A stretch of 64,000 nucleotides of DNA. Origin: an uncultured Bacilli bacterium. Lineage in GTDB: Bacteria; Bacillota_I; Bacilli_A; RFN20; CAG-826. The DNA lies in the NCBI GenBank assembly GCA_934140155.1, contig CAKPBC010000001.1:124001-188000 (forward strand), written 5' to 3'. Position numbers and translations under genes: made by a program. The notes below the pieces were generated by a model, which had not been told where the DNA came from, made no database searches, and was given only the letters and a program-made list of their open reading frames with translations. The first letter of the stretch is position 1. The number at the start of each line of letters is the position of its first letter. Below, piece after piece: positions 63,696-64,000 of this stretch.

Positions 63696-64000
63696 CTAGA
63701 ACACATTATATAAATCTTCTGAACCTAATTTTTCTGAAACCATTTTAATAGCTTCCTCATATAGTTCAAGTTCGACTTTTTTTTCAATTGCATCGCTCAT
63801 ATGATTAATACGTTTTTTCATTCCTTCGATAGCAATTTCACTTTCTGATAAGCTTTCATTTATTAGTCCACTAACAAGAAGATATACACGTTTTGTAGCT
63901 ATATCTTTGTCTTTTGCTAACATTTTACGATCATCAGATTCTAAAACATCCCAATAATATTTTGAAGCTTCTTCAATGGAACTATTTAAGATTATAAAAT
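63696..64000 (-). CDS. Unknown protein, C-terminal part (cut by window edge)
   Basis: The reading frame is open from the window edge to the stop at 63696, so at least 101 codons, with the N-terminus missing. An internal ATG at 63923 exists, but the frame upstream of it (ending YYWDVLESDDRK before that Met) is open and protein-like, so it is probably not the start. The visible part is helical and charged (SESEIAIEGMKKRINHMSDAIEKKVELELYEEAIKMVSEKLG). No family recognised. A terminator follows. Confidence 0.65.
   Translation of the reverse strand, partial: FIILNSSIEEASKYYWDVLESDDRKMLAKDKDIATKRVYLLVSGLINESLSESEIAIEGMKKRINHMSDAIEKKVELELYEEAIKMVSEKLGSEDLYNVF

Noticed and set aside
1..64000. Mycoplasma genetic code (TGA as Trp)
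   Set aside because: TGA ends tldD, hypA and the 1112-residue surface gene at family-typical lengths, and Trp positions in conserved motifs are TGG.

Overview
The window looks like chromosome from an uncultured, AT-rich, Gram-positive bacterium of the Bacilli/Mollicutes-type gut lineages (Erysipelotrichales-, Acholeplasmatales- or RF39-like). This placement is inferred, not proven. It rests on the very AT-rich sequence, strong AGGAGG-type ribosome sites, lipoboxes without outer-membrane genes, Firmicutes-type families (YfhO, a YolD-like protein with a UvrX-like polymerase, CvpA-like, membrane-bound XRE), and an MsmK-type ABC ATPase with a long insertion of a kind I recall from Mollicutes. TGA is used as a stop (ends of tldD, hypA and the 1112-residue surface protein) and Trp is TGG, so the code is the standard bacterial one, not the mycoplasma code. 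I saw no tRNA, rRNA, insertion sequence, prophage or CRISPR array. No gene-free stretch exceeds about 300 bases.

Layout. 1-2340 (minus): truncated AMP-forming ligase, DUF1624/HGSNAT-type membrane protein, CvpA-like protein. 2488-4031 (plus): Y-family polymerase and YolD-like protein. 4061-6299 (plus): a sigma factor behind an inverted-repeat promoter and a two-hairpin leader, overlapping a membrane protein that resembles an RsgI-type anti-sigma factor. 6365-13315: DJ-1 family protein, small lipoprotein, KAP-type NTPase, Sfp-type phosphopantetheinyl transferase and a YfhO membrane protein.

13544-44719 is a roughly 31 kb glycan-use island, all on the minus strand except one AraC regulator. Cluster A (25345 to 13544) encodes a surface GH127 enzyme, two large modular surface proteins, two lipoproteins (one a SASA-type esterase) and ends at a strong terminator. 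An AraC gene with a textbook promoter diverges from it. Cluster B (40892 to 26593) is an apparent 11-gene operon: GH4 alpha-galactosidase, CUT1 sugar ABC transporter, three modular or glycosidase-like surface proteins, a previously uncalled 48-residue lipoprotein, a polysaccharide deacetylase, a nucleoside-hydrolase-family enzyme and an MsmK-type ATPase. Ahead of it lies one ORF that fuses a complete-looking nucleoside hydrolase domain to an AraC regulator. A further surface protein (42944-44719) is a paralogue of one in cluster B. Two perfect matches to the CcpA/LacI-type operator consensus precede melA and this last gene. Together the genes suggest capture, deacetylation and stepwise cleavage of an acetylated plant glycan carrying L-arabinofuranose and alpha-galactose, followed by import. 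The actual substrate is inferred.

44922-64000 holds tldD/tldE, a C-N hydrolase, hypB facing a large iron-sulfur flavoprotein coupled to hypA, a three-gene type I restriction system (controller, HsdR, HsdM fused to a recognition domain), a PstS-like protein behind two tiny membrane proteins and a membrane-bound XRE regulator, mscL, a small unknown protein, a Ca2+-type P-ATPase and a truncated unknown gene.

The best candidates for something undescribed are the nucleoside hydrolase-AraC fusion inside a glycan locus, the sigma/anti-sigma operon with its structured leader and unusual Asp/Tyr/His-rich ectodomain, and the family of repeated surface modules.
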